Part shown: positions 1 to 8,441 of the stretch, one piece after another
Layout: every line of letters begins with the position of its first letter
How positions within the stretch are numbered: the first letter of the stretch is position 1
From: Microbacterium sp. AK031
Lineage (GTDB): Bacteria; Actinomycetota; Actinomycetes; Actinomycetales; Microbacteriaceae
Reading direction: 5' to 3'
NCBI RefSeq assembly: GCF_024807145.1
Contig: NZ_JANUCA010000009.1
Span: 1-64,000 of the forward strand
Length of the DNA stretch: 64,000 bases
The notes under the pieces: generated by a model
The model's database searches: none
What the model saw: the letters and a program-made list of their open reading frames with translations, nothing else
What the model was told of the DNA's origin: nothing
Made by a program: the position numbers and the translations under genes

Positions 1-270
1 CCGACGGACATCTCGCCGGTCGGCATGGCCGCGCAGATGCATCTCGGGCTCAGCATCCACAACTTCGGCATCCAGGAGTACATGCCGCACGGTGACAGGA
101 CGAACCAGGTCTTCCAGCAGTCCTTCACCTGGCAGAACGGCCTTCTTCACCCGGGCGACCAGCCGGGGCTCGGCGTCACACTCGACGTAGACGAAGCGGG
201 CAAGTACCCGTATGAACAGGCCTACCTGCCCTACAACCGCCTCGCCGACGGCACCATCCACGACTGGTGA
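1..270 (+). CDS. Mannonate dehydratase / RspA-like enolase-superfamily protein, C-terminal part
   Basis: Only the last 89 residues lie in the window; the gene begins upstream and the reading frame is open to base 1. The visible part reads SPVGMAAQMHLGLSIHNFGI, then a QEYMPHG segment, LHPGDQPGLGV and a C-terminal YLPYNRLADGTIHDW. This is the usual C-terminal end of D-mannonate dehydratase/RspA members of the enolase superfamily, which dehydrate sugar acids such as D-mannonate to 2-keto-3-deoxy acids. The catalytic barrel residues are not visible, so the substrate cannot be decided. It is followed after 7 bases by an RspB-like alcohol dehydrogenase, the same pairing as rspAB in E. coli, suggesting one sugar-acid operon. 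Confidence 0.85.
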   Translation, partial: PTDISPVGMAAQMHLGLSIHNFGIQEYMPHGDRTNQVFQQSFTWQNGLLHPGDQPGLGVTLDVDEAGKYPYEQAYLPYNRLADGTIHDW

Positions 271-277
271 CATCGCC

Positions 278-1297
278 ATGACCAGCATGATGAGGGCTGT
301 GATCAAACGTGGACCAGGGGTCGAGGGGATCGAGATCGGAGAGGTGGAGGTTCCGACCGCCGGTGCCGGACAGGTGGTCGTCGATGTCCTGGCGACCGGG
401 ATCTGCGGCACCGACGTGCATATCGCGCACGACGAGTACGCGCATGAGCGTCCCGTCGTCATGGGGCACGAAGTCCTCGGTGTCGTCTCGTCGGTCGGGT
501 CCGATGAGGATGCCGGCTGGCTCGGCGCGGAGGTGGCGATCGAGACGTATTTCTCGGCCTGCGAAGTATGCGACATGTGCCGTTGCGGACGACGCAACCT
601 GTGCCGAGATCGCCGGTCGATCGGATCATTCCGAAATGGCGGGTTCGCCGAGAAGCTGCTGGTTCCGGTGATCAATCTGCACCGCCTGCCGGACATGCCG
701 GGGGAACTCGATGGCGTGCTCAGCGAACCGCTGGCGTGCATCGCGCAGTGCCTGCTCGACCCGCCCGTCGTGCAGCCGGGTGACCGGGTGCTCGTCACCG
801 GCCCCGGAGCCATGGGGCAGCTCGCAGCGCAGGTCGCGAAGGCGTCCGGTGGTCTCGTCACCCTCGCCGGGCTCCCCACCGATGCGGAGCGGCTCGCGGT
901 GGCCGCCGACCTCGGCGTCGCGATCACGACGGAGCCGCCGACGGAGGACGCGTTCGACGTCGTGGTCGAATGTTCCGGATCGGCTTCCGGCGCGGCCGGC
1001 GCGCTGCGTGCCGCGCGCCGGGGAGCACGCTACGTGCAGGTCGGGATCTTCGGCCGCGATGTGATGCTGCCGTTCGACATCCTGCTGTACAAGGAGCTCA
1101 CCGTCACCAGCGGTTTCGCGTCCACGCCGTCATCATGGCGCTCCGCGATGCGCTTGATCGAGGCGGGCGATGTGATCCTGACACCGCTGATCACGAAGCA
1201 GGTTCCGTTGGACTCCTTCTTCGACGCGCTGGATGCTGCAGCTCGCGGCGAAGGGCTGAAGACGGTGATCACGCCGAGGCAGACTCGGGTTCGCTGA
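278..1297 (+). CDS. Zinc-dependent alcohol dehydrogenase (RspB / sorbitol dehydrogenase-like)
   Basis: A 339-residue medium-chain dehydrogenase/reductase. The N-terminal GroES-like domain has the catalytic zinc ligand pattern GICGTDVH followed by GHEVLG. A structural-zinc loop with four cysteines follows (CEVCDMC, then RRNLC). A Rossmann domain with VTGPGAMGQLAAQVAK binds NAD(P). The product would oxidise a polyol or sugar-acid hydroxyl. An upstream in-frame start would add 22 proline/threonine-rich residues that overlap the previous gene, so the ATG at 278 (or those at 287/290) is preferred. The length equals what I remember for E. coli RspB, and the preceding gene is RspA-like, so the two probably act in the same hexuronate or aldonate pathway. 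The exact substrate is inferred only. Confidence 0.88.
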   Translation: MTSMMRAVIKRGPGVEGIEIGEVEVPTAGAGQVVVDVLATGICGTDVHIAHDEYAHERPVVMGHEVLGVVSSVGSDEDAGWLGAEVAIETYFSACEVCDMCRCGRRNLCRDRRSIGSFRNGGFAEKLLVPVINLHRLPDMPGELDGVLSEPLACIAQCLLDPPVVQPGDRVLVTGPGAMGQLAAQVAKASGGLVTLAGLPTDAERLAVAADLGVAITTEPPTEDAFDVVVECSGSASGAAGALRAARRGARYVQVGIFGRDVMLPFDILLYKELTVTSGFASTPSSWRSAMRLIEAGDVILTPLITKQVPLDSFFDALDAAARGEGLKTVITPRQTRVR

Positions 1298-1359
1298 CGG
1301 CGAAGGGCGGATGCGAGCGGTTCGGCCACGATGTCGGAGGCGCTCGCTAACGTGAGCGC

Positions 1360-2592
1360 ATGACAGAAAGCCAACTCACAGTACGTCCGGCGACCCCGGA
1401 GGACGTCGCCGCACTGGTGCGCCGCGCGCACCACGAAGCCATCACCGTCGTCTCAGGCGGCCACGGACCCTGGTCGCGTGACGCATCGGACGGCGTGCGC
1501 ATCGAACTCACCGAACTCGCCGAGATCCGGGTCGACGGCACCACAGTGCACATCGGGGGCGGTGCGACCTGGGGTGCGGTCGCGGCAGCGCTCTCGGAGA
1601 AGGGACTGGCCATCAGCTCGGGCGACACCTCGACCGTCGGCGTCGGCGGTCTCACGCTCGGCGGCGGGGTCGGTTGGATGGTGCGTGCCTGGGGACTCGC
1701 CGTGGATCAGCTGATCGGTGCACAAGTCGTGACGGCGTCCGGAGAGATCGTGGAGACGTCCGCGACGGAGAACGCCGATCTCTTCTGGGCATTGCGCGGC
1801 GGCGGCGGCAACTTCGGCATCGTCACGCGCTTCGACTTCGAGGCGCATCCGATCGAGGGCATCGTGTACGGCGAGTATGCGATCGGCGGCGATGCCGCTG
1901 CGGTCGTGCGAGCTGCCCGTGATGTGATGCGCACGGCACCTCGTGAGCTGACCGTGACGTACATGGATGTCCCGGCGATGGATCCGAGCGCCCCGGCGGG
2001 GGCTCGTCTGGCTGCGGTCTGGGCGAGCGCTGATGTCGAGGCGCTCAAGGCGACGCTCGCGCCGATCGCAGCGTTCGAGGGCGTCAGCGAGACTGTGACG
2101 ACTCCGGCGTACCGCGACATCCTGCTCGAGATGCCGGTACCTGAAGCCGGGGACGAGGCGCCAGGCCCTCCCGGCTTCATCGGAGGCAACGGTCTCTATG
2201 CCGAACTCGATGACGAACTGATCGATCGCCTTGTGGCCTTCCGTGCGAAGTACCCCGCGTCGGTGGTGTTCCTGCGATCCCTGGGCGGTGCGTACGGCGA
2301 TGTGTCTCAGGAGGAGACGGCGTTCCCTGCTCGATCGGCGACATGGTTCGTCATGGCAGGAGGATTCGACATCCCCGGCCTGGTCGACGAAGACGCGCGC
2401 GCAGCCATCCTCGCCGACTGGCGCCAGATCGAGTCGGGTCGTCTGGCCGAGTACGGCAACTTCGCCGACACCGAGCGTCCCGACGCTGTACCGGGGATGT
2501 TCACGCCCGCCGCTCACGATCGGTTGCGCACGGTGAAGTCGAAGTGGGATCCGCAGAACCTCTTCCGGCGTAATCACAACATCGCGCCGTGA
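1360..2592 (+). CDS. FAD-linked oxidoreductase, berberine-bridge-enzyme type
   Basis: A 410-residue protein with an N-terminal PCMH/FAD_binding_4 domain: VVSGGHG near residue 35 supplies the histidine that is often the covalent 8-alpha FAD site, and VGVGGLTLGGGVGW is the classic flavin-binding motif. The C-terminus ends in QNLFRRNHNIAP, the BBE domain hallmark. Relatives oxidise sugars, alkaloids or polyketides with oxygen. No signal peptide is seen, so it is probably cytoplasmic. It lies 62 bases behind the RspB-like gene on the same strand and may use a related carbohydrate, but that link is inference. It ends in a strong bidirectional hairpin shared with the convergent gnd gene. Confidence 0.85.
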   Translation: MTESQLTVRPATPEDVAALVRRAHHEAITVVSGGHGPWSRDASDGVRIELTELAEIRVDGTTVHIGGGATWGAVAAALSEKGLAISSGDTSTVGVGGLTLGGGVGWMVRAWGLAVDQLIGAQVVTASGEIVETSATENADLFWALRGGGGNFGIVTRFDFEAHPIEGIVYGEYAIGGDAAAVVRAARDVMRTAPRELTVTYMDVPAMDPSAPAGARLAAVWASADVEALKATLAPIAAFEGVSETVTTPAYRDILLEMPVPEAGDEAPGPPGFIGGNGLYAELDDELIDRLVAFRAKYPASVVFLRSLGGAYGDVSQEETAFPARSATWFVMAGGFDIPGLVDEDARAAILADWRQIESGRLAEYGNFADTERPDAVPGMFTPAAHDRLRTVKSKWDPQNLFRRNHNIAP

Positions 2593-2598
2593 GACGCG

Positions 2599-2630
2599 AA
2601 GGGCCGACAGCCTCGCGGCTGCCGGCCCTT
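2599..2630. terminator. Bidirectional hairpin between the convergent FAD-oxidoreductase and gnd genes
   Basis: A 14-bp stem (AAGGGCCGACAGCC with its complement, one mismatch) closes a TCGC tetraloop. It sits between two convergent stop codons, so it can end transcription from both sides. A run of 11 G follows at 2633-2643. Confidence 0.75.
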
Positions 2631-2632
2631 CT

Positions 2633-2643
2633 GGGGGGGGGGG
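2633..2643. repeat. Homopolymer of 11 G next to the gnd stop codon
   Basis: Eleven consecutive G residues lie directly after the terminator hairpin and 8 bases from the end of gnd. The tract is outside both coding regions. It is either a genuine slippery tract or a sequencing length error. Confidence 0.9.
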
Positions 2644-2651
2644 TGTGCGTG

Positions 2652-4100
2652 TCAGTGGGTGTCGACTGCTTCGATTTCGGTGCGGTCGCCGGACCATTGG
2701 GTGTGGAAGGTGCCTTCTTTGTCGATGCGCTTGTAGGTGTGTGCGCCGAAGAAGTCGCGTTGTCCTTGGACGAGGGCGGCGGGGAGGCGGTCGGCGCGGA
2801 TGCCGTCGTAGTACGACAGCGAGGAGGAGAATGCCGGGGCGGGGATGCCGGATTGTGCGGCGGCGATGACGACGCGGCGCCAGGAGGCCTGGGCGCGGGT
2901 GATCGCTTCGCTGAAGTACGGTGCGGTCATCAGCACGGGCAGTTCCGGGGTCTCGGCGTAGGCGTCGGCGATGCGGTTGAGGAACTGGGCGCGGATGATG
3001 CAGCCGCCGCGCCAGATCTTCGACACGGCACCGAGGTCGATGTTCCAGTCGTACTCGGCGGCCCCGGCACGGATCTCGTCGAAGCCCTGCGAGTAGGCGA
3101 CGATCTTCGATGCGTAGAGGGCGAGGCGGACGTCTTCGATGAACGCGTCGTGATCCTCGACCGTGAACGCCTCGTCGGGACCGGGGAGGTGCACGGCCAC
3201 CGCGCGCTGTTCAGGGTGCGAGGACAGCGAACGGGCGAAAGTCGCTTCGGCGATCCCGGAGACCGGGACGCCGAGGGCGAGAGCGGTCTGCACGGTCCAT
3301 GCGCCGGTGCCCTTGGCGCCGGCCTGGTCGAGGATGACATCCACGAGCGGATTGCCGGTCTCGGCGTCGACCTGGCGGAGCACCTCGGCGGTGATCTCGA
3401 TCAGGTACGACTCGAGCTCGCCGGTGTTCCACTCGGCGAAGATCTCCGCGATCTCGGCCGGGGACTTGCCCGTGCCGCGACGGATCAAGTCGTACGCCTC
3501 GGCGATGAGCTGCATGTCGGCGTACTCGATGCCGTTGTGGACCATCTTCACGAAATGACCGGCACCGTCGTGACCGATGTGCGTGACACACGGCTCGCCC
3601 TCGGCGACCGCGGCGATGGATTTCAGGATCGGGCCGAGCGTGACCCACGACTCATCGGACCCGCCGGGCATGATCGACGGTCCGAGGAGGGCGCCTTCCT
3701 CACCGCCGGAGATCCCGGCGCCGACGAAGTTGATGCCCGTCTCACGCACGGCCTTCTCGCGGCGGATCGTGTCGGGGAAGTACGCGTTACCACCGTCGAC
3801 GATGATATCGCCCGGCTCGAACACCTCCGTCAGCGCCTGGATCACGGCATCCGTGCCCGCACCGGCCTTGACCATGATGATCGCCGTGCGCGGCTTCTGC
3901 AGCGACGCCGCGAACTCCGCGTACGTGGACGCCGGAATGAACCCGGCCTCGGGGTGCGCATCGAGCACGCCCTGGGTCTTCTCGTAGCTGCGATTGAAGA
4001 TCGCCACCGTGTTGCCCTCGCGGGAGGCGAGGTTGCGGGCGAGATTCGAACCCATGACGGCGAGTCCGACGACTCCGATATTCGCTGATGCTTCGGGCAC
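2652..4100 (-). CDS. gnd: 6-phosphogluconate dehydrogenase, decarboxylating
   Basis: A 482-residue cytoplasmic enzyme that converts 6-phosphogluconate and NADP+ to ribulose 5-phosphate, CO2 and NADPH in the oxidative pentose phosphate pathway. The N-terminal Rossmann motif is GLAVMGSNLARNLA. The substrate motifs GISGGEEGALLGPSIMPGG and FVKMVHNGIEYADMQ contain the conserved catalytic lysine and asparagine. The C-terminal part contains YFGAHTYKR-type sequence expected for the long dimeric form. The start is the GTG at 4100, preceded by GAGGAG at good spacing. It faces gluconokinase across a 180-bp divergent region. Together the two genes take gluconate through 6-phosphogluconate into the pentose phosphate pathway. 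Confidence 0.97.
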   Translation of the reverse strand: MPEASANIGVVGLAVMGSNLARNLASREGNTVAIFNRSYEKTQGVLDAHPEAGFIPASTYAEFAASLQKPRTAIIMVKAGAGTDAVIQALTEVFEPGDIIVDGGNAYFPDTIRREKAVRETGINFVGAGISGGEEGALLGPSIMPGGSDESWVTLGPILKSIAAVAEGEPCVTHIGHDGAGHFVKMVHNGIEYADMQLIAEAYDLIRRGTGKSPAEIAEIFAEWNTGELESYLIEITAEVLRQVDAETGNPLVDVILDQAGAKGTGAWTVQTALALGVPVSGIAEATFARSLSSHPEQRAVAVHLPGPDEAFTVEDHDAFIEDVRLALYASKIVAYSQGFDEIRAGAAEYDWNIDLGAVSKIWRGGCIIRAQFLNRIADAYAETPELPVLMTAPYFSEAITRAQASWRRVVIAAAQSGIPAPAFSSSLSYYDGIRADRLPAALVQGQRDFFGAHTYKRIDKEGTFHTQWSGDRTEIEAVDTH

Positions 4101-4280
4101 AGACTGCTCCTCGGTCGTGAAGTTGTGGATGTTCTCAGATTATCGCGCTCAGCGACGTGATTACGCGCCGAGGAGCGAGTGGCCACGAATCGCCGCACCG
4201 GCGTCTCTGAATGCAGGCAGACTGTGAAGATCAGGATCGGGTGAGGAGACGCCGCCGGCGTCGTCATGAAGGAGTTCACG

Positions 4281-4802
4281 GTGGAGAACGTCGCCGCGGC
4301 CGCCCGCAGGGAGGATGGTTTGCGCATCGTCGTGATGGGCCCCAGCAGCTCAGGAAAGTCCACGGTCGGTCGCGCGCTGGCGGAGCATATCGGTACCAGC
4401 TTCATCGATGGGGACGATCTTCACCCGGCGGCGAATGTGGCCAAGATGGCGGCGGGGAAGCCCTTGGACGACGGCGATCGGATGCCGTGGCTCCGCGTCA
4501 TAGGTCGGGCACTGCATGCTCAGCAGGACATCGTCATCGCATGCTCTGCGCTCAAGCGGGACTACCGGGACGCCATAAGAGCCGAGGCGCCGGATGCGTT
4601 CTTCGCGGAACTCGTGACAGACCGAGCCGTACTCGAGCAGCGCATGCGCACGCGCCTCGACCACTTCATGCCGGCGTCGCTGCTGGACTCGCAGCTCGAG
4701 ACGTTGGAGCCGCTGGAGGAAGATGAGCGTGGAGTCAGGGTCAGCGCATCCGGTGATGTGCCCACTGTCGTGTCGGCGATCGCCGCGGCAACGGGGGAGT
4801 GA
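4281..4802 (+). CDS. gntK: Gluconokinase
   Basis: A small P-loop kinase that phosphorylates gluconate to 6-phosphogluconate with ATP. Walker A is GPSSSGKST, the substrate-binding stretch reads DGDDLHP, then MAAGKPLDDGDRMPW, and CSALKRDYRD follows, all typical of the thermoresistant gluconokinase family. I prefer the GTG at 4281 (173 residues) because AAGGAG lies six bases upstream; the ATG at 4266 would give 178 residues with no clear ribosome site at its own distance. The gene is divergent from gnd, whose substrate it makes. No gluconate permease is seen in the window. Confidence 0.93.
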   Translation: MENVAAAARREDGLRIVVMGPSSSGKSTVGRALAEHIGTSFIDGDDLHPAANVAKMAAGKPLDDGDRMPWLRVIGRALHAQQDIVIACSALKRDYRDAIRAEAPDAFFAELVTDRAVLEQRMRTRLDHFMPASLLDSQLETLEPLEEDERGVRVSASGDVPTVVSAIAAATGE

Positions 4803-4806
4803 CGCT

Positions 4807-4932
4807 TCAGTCCTTGCGGTAGCTGGTGCGCCCCATCGAGAACAGCGCACCGATCGTGAACACGGTGGCGCACACGGCCATCCCGCCGATGAGCCAGAGG
4901 ATGACGTGTGAGAGGAAGGCGCCGTCGAGCAT
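4807..4932 (-). CDS. Small single-pass membrane protein (41 aa), function unknown
   Basis: A 41-residue reading frame starting at an ATG with GGAG about seven bases upstream and ending four bases from the convergent gntK stop. The peptide begins MLDGAFLSH, carries one hydrophobic segment of about 20 residues (ILWLIGGMAVCATVFTIGAL) and ends in a short positive tail, GRTSYRKD. This predicts one transmembrane helix with the C-terminus inside the cell. The good ribosome-binding site and the helix-plus-basic-tail design argue for a real gene. I do not recognise a family. Confidence 0.6.
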   Translation of the reverse strand: MLDGAFLSHVILWLIGGMAVCATVFTIGALFSMGRTSYRKD

Positions 4933-5155
4933 GCCGGACTCCAGGTTCTGCGAGGGACGATGAGCGGAGTTTCAGCTTACTCGGTCATCCGGTACGATAG
5001 AGGAGTTCCTCGGCGAGGGATGCTTCGCGTGCGCGGCATCCGTTATCGACGCGGCGAACCAAGCCTCGTGGCTTTTTCGCACGTCTGCGTCCGGGAAGCC
5101 GACCAATAGACCACCACGCGGCGAGTAGTTCGCCGTGTGCCCCGAAGGAGAATCC
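4933..5155. other. Divergent intergenic region upstream of the 41-aa gene and rplY
   Basis: These 223 bases hold no convincing gene. A TACGAT hexamer in CGGTACGATAGA near 4990 could be a -10 box for rplY, which would leave a 5' leader of about 150 bases. I see no ribosomal-protein autoregulatory structure that I can name. Confidence 0.4.
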
Positions 5156-5779
5156 ATGTCTGAGGACACCAAGGTCCACGCTGAGGTCCGCGAGCAGTTC
5201 GGCAAGGGCTTCGCCCGTCGCCTGCGCGCAGCCGGCAAGATCCCCGCCGTCATCTACGGCCACGGCACCGAGCCGGTGCACGTCGCACTGCCGGGCCACC
5301 AGGTCTCGCTCATCATCCGTCGCGCGAACGCGCTGCTCGAGCTCGACATCGAGGGTACGGCAACGCTCGCCCTCGTCAAGGACGTGCAGCGTGACCCGGT
5401 GCGCCAGGTCATCGAGCACATCGACCTTCTCGTCGTGAAGAAGGGCGAGAAGATCCAGGTCGACGTCCCGATCGTCGTCGTCGGTGAGTCGTTCGCCGGC
5501 ACCGTCGCCAACCTTGACGCGACTTCCCTCGCGGTCGAGGTCGAGGCCACGCACATCCCGCAGCACTTCGAGGTTTCCATCGAGGGTCTGGAAGAGGGCC
5601 AGCACATCACTGCCGCCGACGTGAAGCTCCCCAAGGGCGCTTCTCTCCTCGCTGACCCGGAGACCCTGATCGTCGCGATCTACGTCCCGACCGCTGAGGC
5701 GACAGAGGAGTCGACCGAAGAGGTCTCCGCCGAGGGGGAGGCCGCAGACGCACAGACCGAAGAGTCTGCTGCGGAGTAA
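5156..5779 (+). CDS. rplY: 50S ribosomal protein L25/general stress protein Ctc (bL25)
   Basis: A 207-residue two-domain bL25 (Ctc/TL5 type) that binds 5S rRNA in the large subunit. The N-terminal L25 domain contains GKGFARRLRAAGKIPAVIYG and the C-terminal beta domain contains VPIVVVGES. The last 30 or so residues are Glu/Ala-rich, a disordered acidic tail common in actinobacteria. The ATG at 5156 has a very good ribosome site (GAAGGAG, 6 bases away); an upstream GTG would add only seven residues. It precedes pth, as in many bacteria, but a strong hairpin separates them. Confidence 0.96.
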   Translation: MSEDTKVHAEVREQFGKGFARRLRAAGKIPAVIYGHGTEPVHVALPGHQVSLIIRRANALLELDIEGTATLALVKDVQRDPVRQVIEHIDLLVVKKGEKIQVDVPIVVVGESFAGTVANLDATSLAVEVEATHIPQHFEVSIEGLEEGQHITAADVKLPKGASLLADPETLIVAIYVPTAEATEESTEEVSAEGEAADAQTEESAAE

Positions 5780-5798
5780 TCCACAGGCATTTCTGACG

Positions 5799-5831
5799 CA
5801 GAGGGGACGCGAGCACATCGCGTCCCCTCTG
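5799..5831 (+). terminator. Hairpin terminator after rplY
   Basis: A perfect 13-bp stem (CAGAGGGGACGCG and its complement) with a 7-base loop, followed by TCGTATCCT. It lies 19 bases after the rplY stop and 35 bases before pth. It probably ends or reduces transcription of rplY. Confidence 0.85.
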
Positions 5832-5866
5832 TCGTATCCTGACGACGTTCGAAAGGCGTGAGAGGT

Positions 5867-6448
5867 ATGGCCGACACCTGGCTGATCGTGGGACTGGGAA
5901 ATCCAGGACCCCGGTACGAAGCGACCCGACACAACGTCGGACAGCTGGTCGTCGACGAACTCGCGGCGCGGCGCGGCGAGAGCTTCCGCGAACACAAGGG
6001 CGGCGCGCGCGTGGTGGAGACCTGGGTACGCCCAGGAGCGGACAAACTCGTACTCGCCAAGCCGAACTCATTCATGAATGTCTCCGGCACTCCGGTTGCC
6101 GCTCTGGCCCGTTTCTACTCCGTGCCGCCCGAGCGCACAGTCGTGATCCACGATGAGCTCGATATCCCCTTCGACACGCTCAAGCTCAAGATCGGTGGCG
6201 GGCACGGCGGACACAACGGCGTGCGCGATGTCGCTCGCGCGATCGGCACGGCCGACTTCCCTCGTGTTCGCGTCGGCATCGGCAGGCCGCCGGGGCGCCA
6301 GGATCCCGCGGACTGGGTGCTGTCTCCGTTCGGCAAGGCCGAACGGGAGACGCTTGCGATCCTCGTCGGTGATTCAGCGGATGCTGTCGAGCTGCTCGTC
6401 ACGGATGGACTGCTGGCCGCTCAGCAGAGGCATCACGCTCCGCGCTGA
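5867..6448 (+). CDS. pth: Peptidyl-tRNA hydrolase
   Basis: A 193-residue hydrolase that frees tRNA from peptidyl-tRNAs dropped by stalled ribosomes. The opening [21 protein letters not shown] contains the catalytic histidine of the HNVG motif. [10 protein letters not shown] and [10 protein letters not shown], then GGHGGHNG, are the other signatures of the bacterial Pth family. The ATG at 5867 has GAAAGG ten bases upstream; the GTG at 5858 would add only three residues. The gene converges on a membrane protein gene at 6481. Confidence 0.96.
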   Translation: MADTWLIVGLGNPGPRYEATRHNVGQLVVDELAARRGESFREHKGGARVVETWVRPGADKLVLAKPNSFMNVSGTPVAALARFYSVPPERTVVIHDELDIPFDTLKLKIGGGHGGHNGVRDVARAIGTADFPRVRVGIGRPPGRQDPADWVLSPFGKAERETLAILVGDSADAVELLVTDGLLAAQQRHHAPR

Positions 6449-6449
6449 A

Positions 6450-6467
6450 CCGATCCCGCCTGATCGG
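6450..6467. terminator. Weak hairpin between convergent pth and membrane-protein genes
   Basis: CCGATC and GATCGG form a 6-bp stem with a 6-base loop, two bases after the pth stop. It is short and has no T tract, so its role as terminator is only possible. Confidence 0.3.
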
Positions 6468-6480
6468 CAGAGCCGCCCGG

Positions 6481-7158
6481 TCACGCGCCGTAGAACGACA
6501 TCGAGCCGGCGCCCGCACCGACTCCGAGCGTCACACCGAGCACGGTGAAGAAGATCACAGGGCCGAGCACGCCGAGTATCAGCGCGGTGATGCCCCACGC
6601 GCGACCTGCGCGCTTCACGATCGCCATGATCCCGAGTACGATCGCGGCAATGCCGGCCAGGGTGCCCAGCCAGAAGGAGATCTCGCCCATCAGCACCTGA
6701 TCACGCACGGGCGCGAGGAACGAAAGATCACTCGTCGAGCCGTTGAGCTGCTGCATGACGGTCGGCAGCTTGAAGCCGATCTGGTAGCCGGCGGCACCGC
6801 CGATGATCGATGCGACGACGGCGGCGACGATCGACAGCGCGAATGCCACTATGCCCAGTGCTGAGGACTTGGCCTGCGACGGCGCGGCGGACGGCTGGTA
6901 TGCACCCGCGGGCGCTCCGTATCCGCCCACAGGCGCGGGGTAGGCGCCGGGGGGCGCCTGGTACTCCGGGGCCGTGGGCGTCTGGCTCTCCGGGGCGGGG
7001 GGAACCGGATATCCCGGCGCCGAATACGACGAAGCGGCAGGCGGGTGATATCCGGGCGCTACCGGAACCGGCGGCACGGAACCGTCGGACGAAGAGCCGT
7101 TGGACGAAGAGCCATCGGACGAGGGCGGCGGAAGCTGCGGATCGGTCACGCTCACCAT
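6481..7158 (-). CDS. Proline-rich membrane protein, DUF4190-like
   Basis: A 225-residue protein. The first 95 or so residues are rich in Pro, Ser, Gly, Ala and Tyr (PPAPESQTPTAPEYQAPPGA and similar) and should be disordered and cytoplasmic. About three hydrophobic segments follow: one from ALGIVAFALSIVAAVVAS, one from FWLGTLAGIAAIVLGIMAIV and one from ITALILGVLGPVIFFTVLG. This layout, Pro-rich tail plus small membrane domain, is common in actinobacterial DUF4190/DUF4352-type proteins of unknown role. The first start is used; a GTG three codons later is also possible. It is downstream of trpS on the same strand with a 26-base gap. Confidence 0.75.
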   Translation of the reverse strand: MVSVTDPQLPPPSSDGSSSNGSSSDGSVPPVPVAPGYHPPAASSYSAPGYPVPPAPESQTPTAPEYQAPPGAYPAPVGGYGAPAGAYQPSAAPSQAKSSALGIVAFALSIVAAVVASIIGGAAGYQIGFKLPTVMQQLNGSTSDLSFLAPVRDQVLMGEISFWLGTLAGIAAIVLGIMAIVKRAGRAWGITALILGVLGPVIFFTVLGVTLGVGAGAGSMSFYGA

Positions 7159-7184
7159 CCTAGAGCGCGGGTCGGACCGGCTCG

Positions 7185-8189
7185 TCAGACTCGACGCAGC
7201 AGGCCGACCTTCTCGTAGACGTCGGCGAGAGTCGCATCTGCCACGGTGTCGGCACGTGCGGCGTTCGCGGCGAGGATGCGGTCGAGCTCGGCGGGATCGT
7301 CGAGGAGCTCGAGGGCGCGCGTGCGCACCGGCTCGAACTCGGACACGACGACGTCGGCGAGTCCCTTCTTGAAATCGCCGTACCCACGGCCGGCATATTC
7401 GTCCTCGATCGCCGCGACCTGACGGCCGGAGAGCGCCGCGTAGATCGTCAGCAGGTTGGATACCCCAGGCTTGGCCTGCCGATCGAAACGGACGCTGCCC
7501 TCGTTGTCGGTCACCGCGCGCATGATCTTCTTTGCGGACTTGGCTGGGTCATCCAGCATCCAGAGCACTCCGGCGTCGCTCTCCGCTGACTTCGACATCT
7601 TCGCCGTCGGATTCTGCAGGTCGTAGATGCGCGCCGTGTCCTTCTGGATCACCGGCATCGGCACGGTGAAGGTGTCACCGAAGCGCGAGTTGAACCGCTC
7701 AGCGAGATCGCGGGTCAGCTCGACATGCTGTTTCTGATCGTCGCCCACGGGCACCACATCGGTCTGGTAGAGCAGGATGTCTGCGGCCATCAGCACCGGG
7801 TAGGTGAACAGGCCGACAGAGGTGGCATCCGCGCCGTAGCGGGACGACTTGTCCTTGAACTGCGTCATGCGCCCGGCTTCGCCGAACCCGGTGATGGTGC
7901 TGAGGATCCACGCGAGCTCAGCGTGCGCGCGCACATGCGACTGCACGTACAAGGTCGACTGCGACGGCTCGATGCCGGCTGCGATGTACTGTGCGGCCGT
8001 GCGACGCGTCTTCTCCCGCAGCTCTTTCGGGTCCTGCGCCACCGTCAGGGCATGCATGTCGACGACCGAGAAGTACGCATCATACGAGTTCTGCAGGTCC
8101 CGCCACTGCAGGAGAGCCCCGATGTAGTTGCCGATCTGGAGGGAGTCGGCGGAGGGCTGCATTCCTGAGTAGAGGCGAGGTCTGTTCAC
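7185..8189 (-). CDS. trpS: Tryptophanyl-tRNA synthetase
   Basis: A 334-residue class Ic aminoacyl-tRNA synthetase that charges tRNA-Trp. The HIGH-like region is [15 protein letters not shown] near residue 12 and the KMSKS loop is [10 protein letters not shown] near residue 200. Length fits bacterial TrpRS. It starts at ATG 8189, head to head with a small membrane-protein gene on the plus strand. No T-box is visible upstream, as the distance between the divergent starts is small. Confidence 0.97.
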   Translation of the reverse strand: MNRPRLYSGMQPSADSLQIGNYIGALLQWRDLQNSYDAYFSVVDMHALTVAQDPKELREKTRRTAAQYIAAGIEPSQSTLYVQSHVRAHAELAWILSTITGFGEAGRMTQFKDKSSRYGADATSVGLFTYPVLMAADILLYQTDVVPVGDDQKQHVELTRDLAERFNSRFGDTFTVPMPVIQKDTARIYDLQNPTAKMSKSAESDAGVLWMLDDPAKSAKKIMRAVTDNEGSVRFDRQAKPGVSNLLTIYAALSGRQVAAIEDEYAGRGYGDFKKGLADVVVSEFEPVRTRALELLDDPAELDRILAANAARADTVADATLADVYEKVGLLRRV

Positions 8190-8246
8190 GACATCAATCC
8201 TATGGGGCTGCTGGTGGGGACGATGCGCAGCTGCGAGACTCGGGCC

Positions 8247-8441
8247 ATGGTGCAGGGGGAGACGACGACGGGTGACCGCGTCATACGGATCATCGGTCTC
8301 TTGCTCACTGTGCTGTGCGCGGCGCCATTCCTGGTGCCTCTGGTGTTCCGTTCCGGCAGCCGCAGCGCCGCGTATGGGTGGAGCCTGGTCACCTACGTGC
8401 TCGTCGGGGTCGGCCTCATCGCCGCGCTGCTGACTGCCTGA
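8247..8441 (+). CDS. Small membrane protein, function unknown
   Basis: A reading frame of 64 residues from ATG 8247 (71 from 8223, 79 from 8202; no start has a clearly better ribosome site). It has two hydrophobic segments: [21 protein letters not shown] and [17 protein letters not shown], joined by a short Arg/Ser loop. It probably forms a two-helix membrane hairpin. I recognise no family. Its last 26 bases overlap the convergent gene at 8416-8970. Confidence 0.6.
   Translation: MVQGETTTGDRVIRIIGLLLTVLCAAPFLVPLVFRSGSRSAAYGWSLVTYVLVGVGLIAALLTA

Noticed and set aside
2589..4088. Long plus-strand frame (499 codons) opposite gnd
   Set aside because: It mirrors gnd on the other strand, has no family motif and a composition typical of a high-GC antisense shadow.
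6450..6467. Convincing terminator between pth and the membrane-protein gene
   Set aside because: Only a 6-bp stem; kept as a low-confidence feature and not as a finding.
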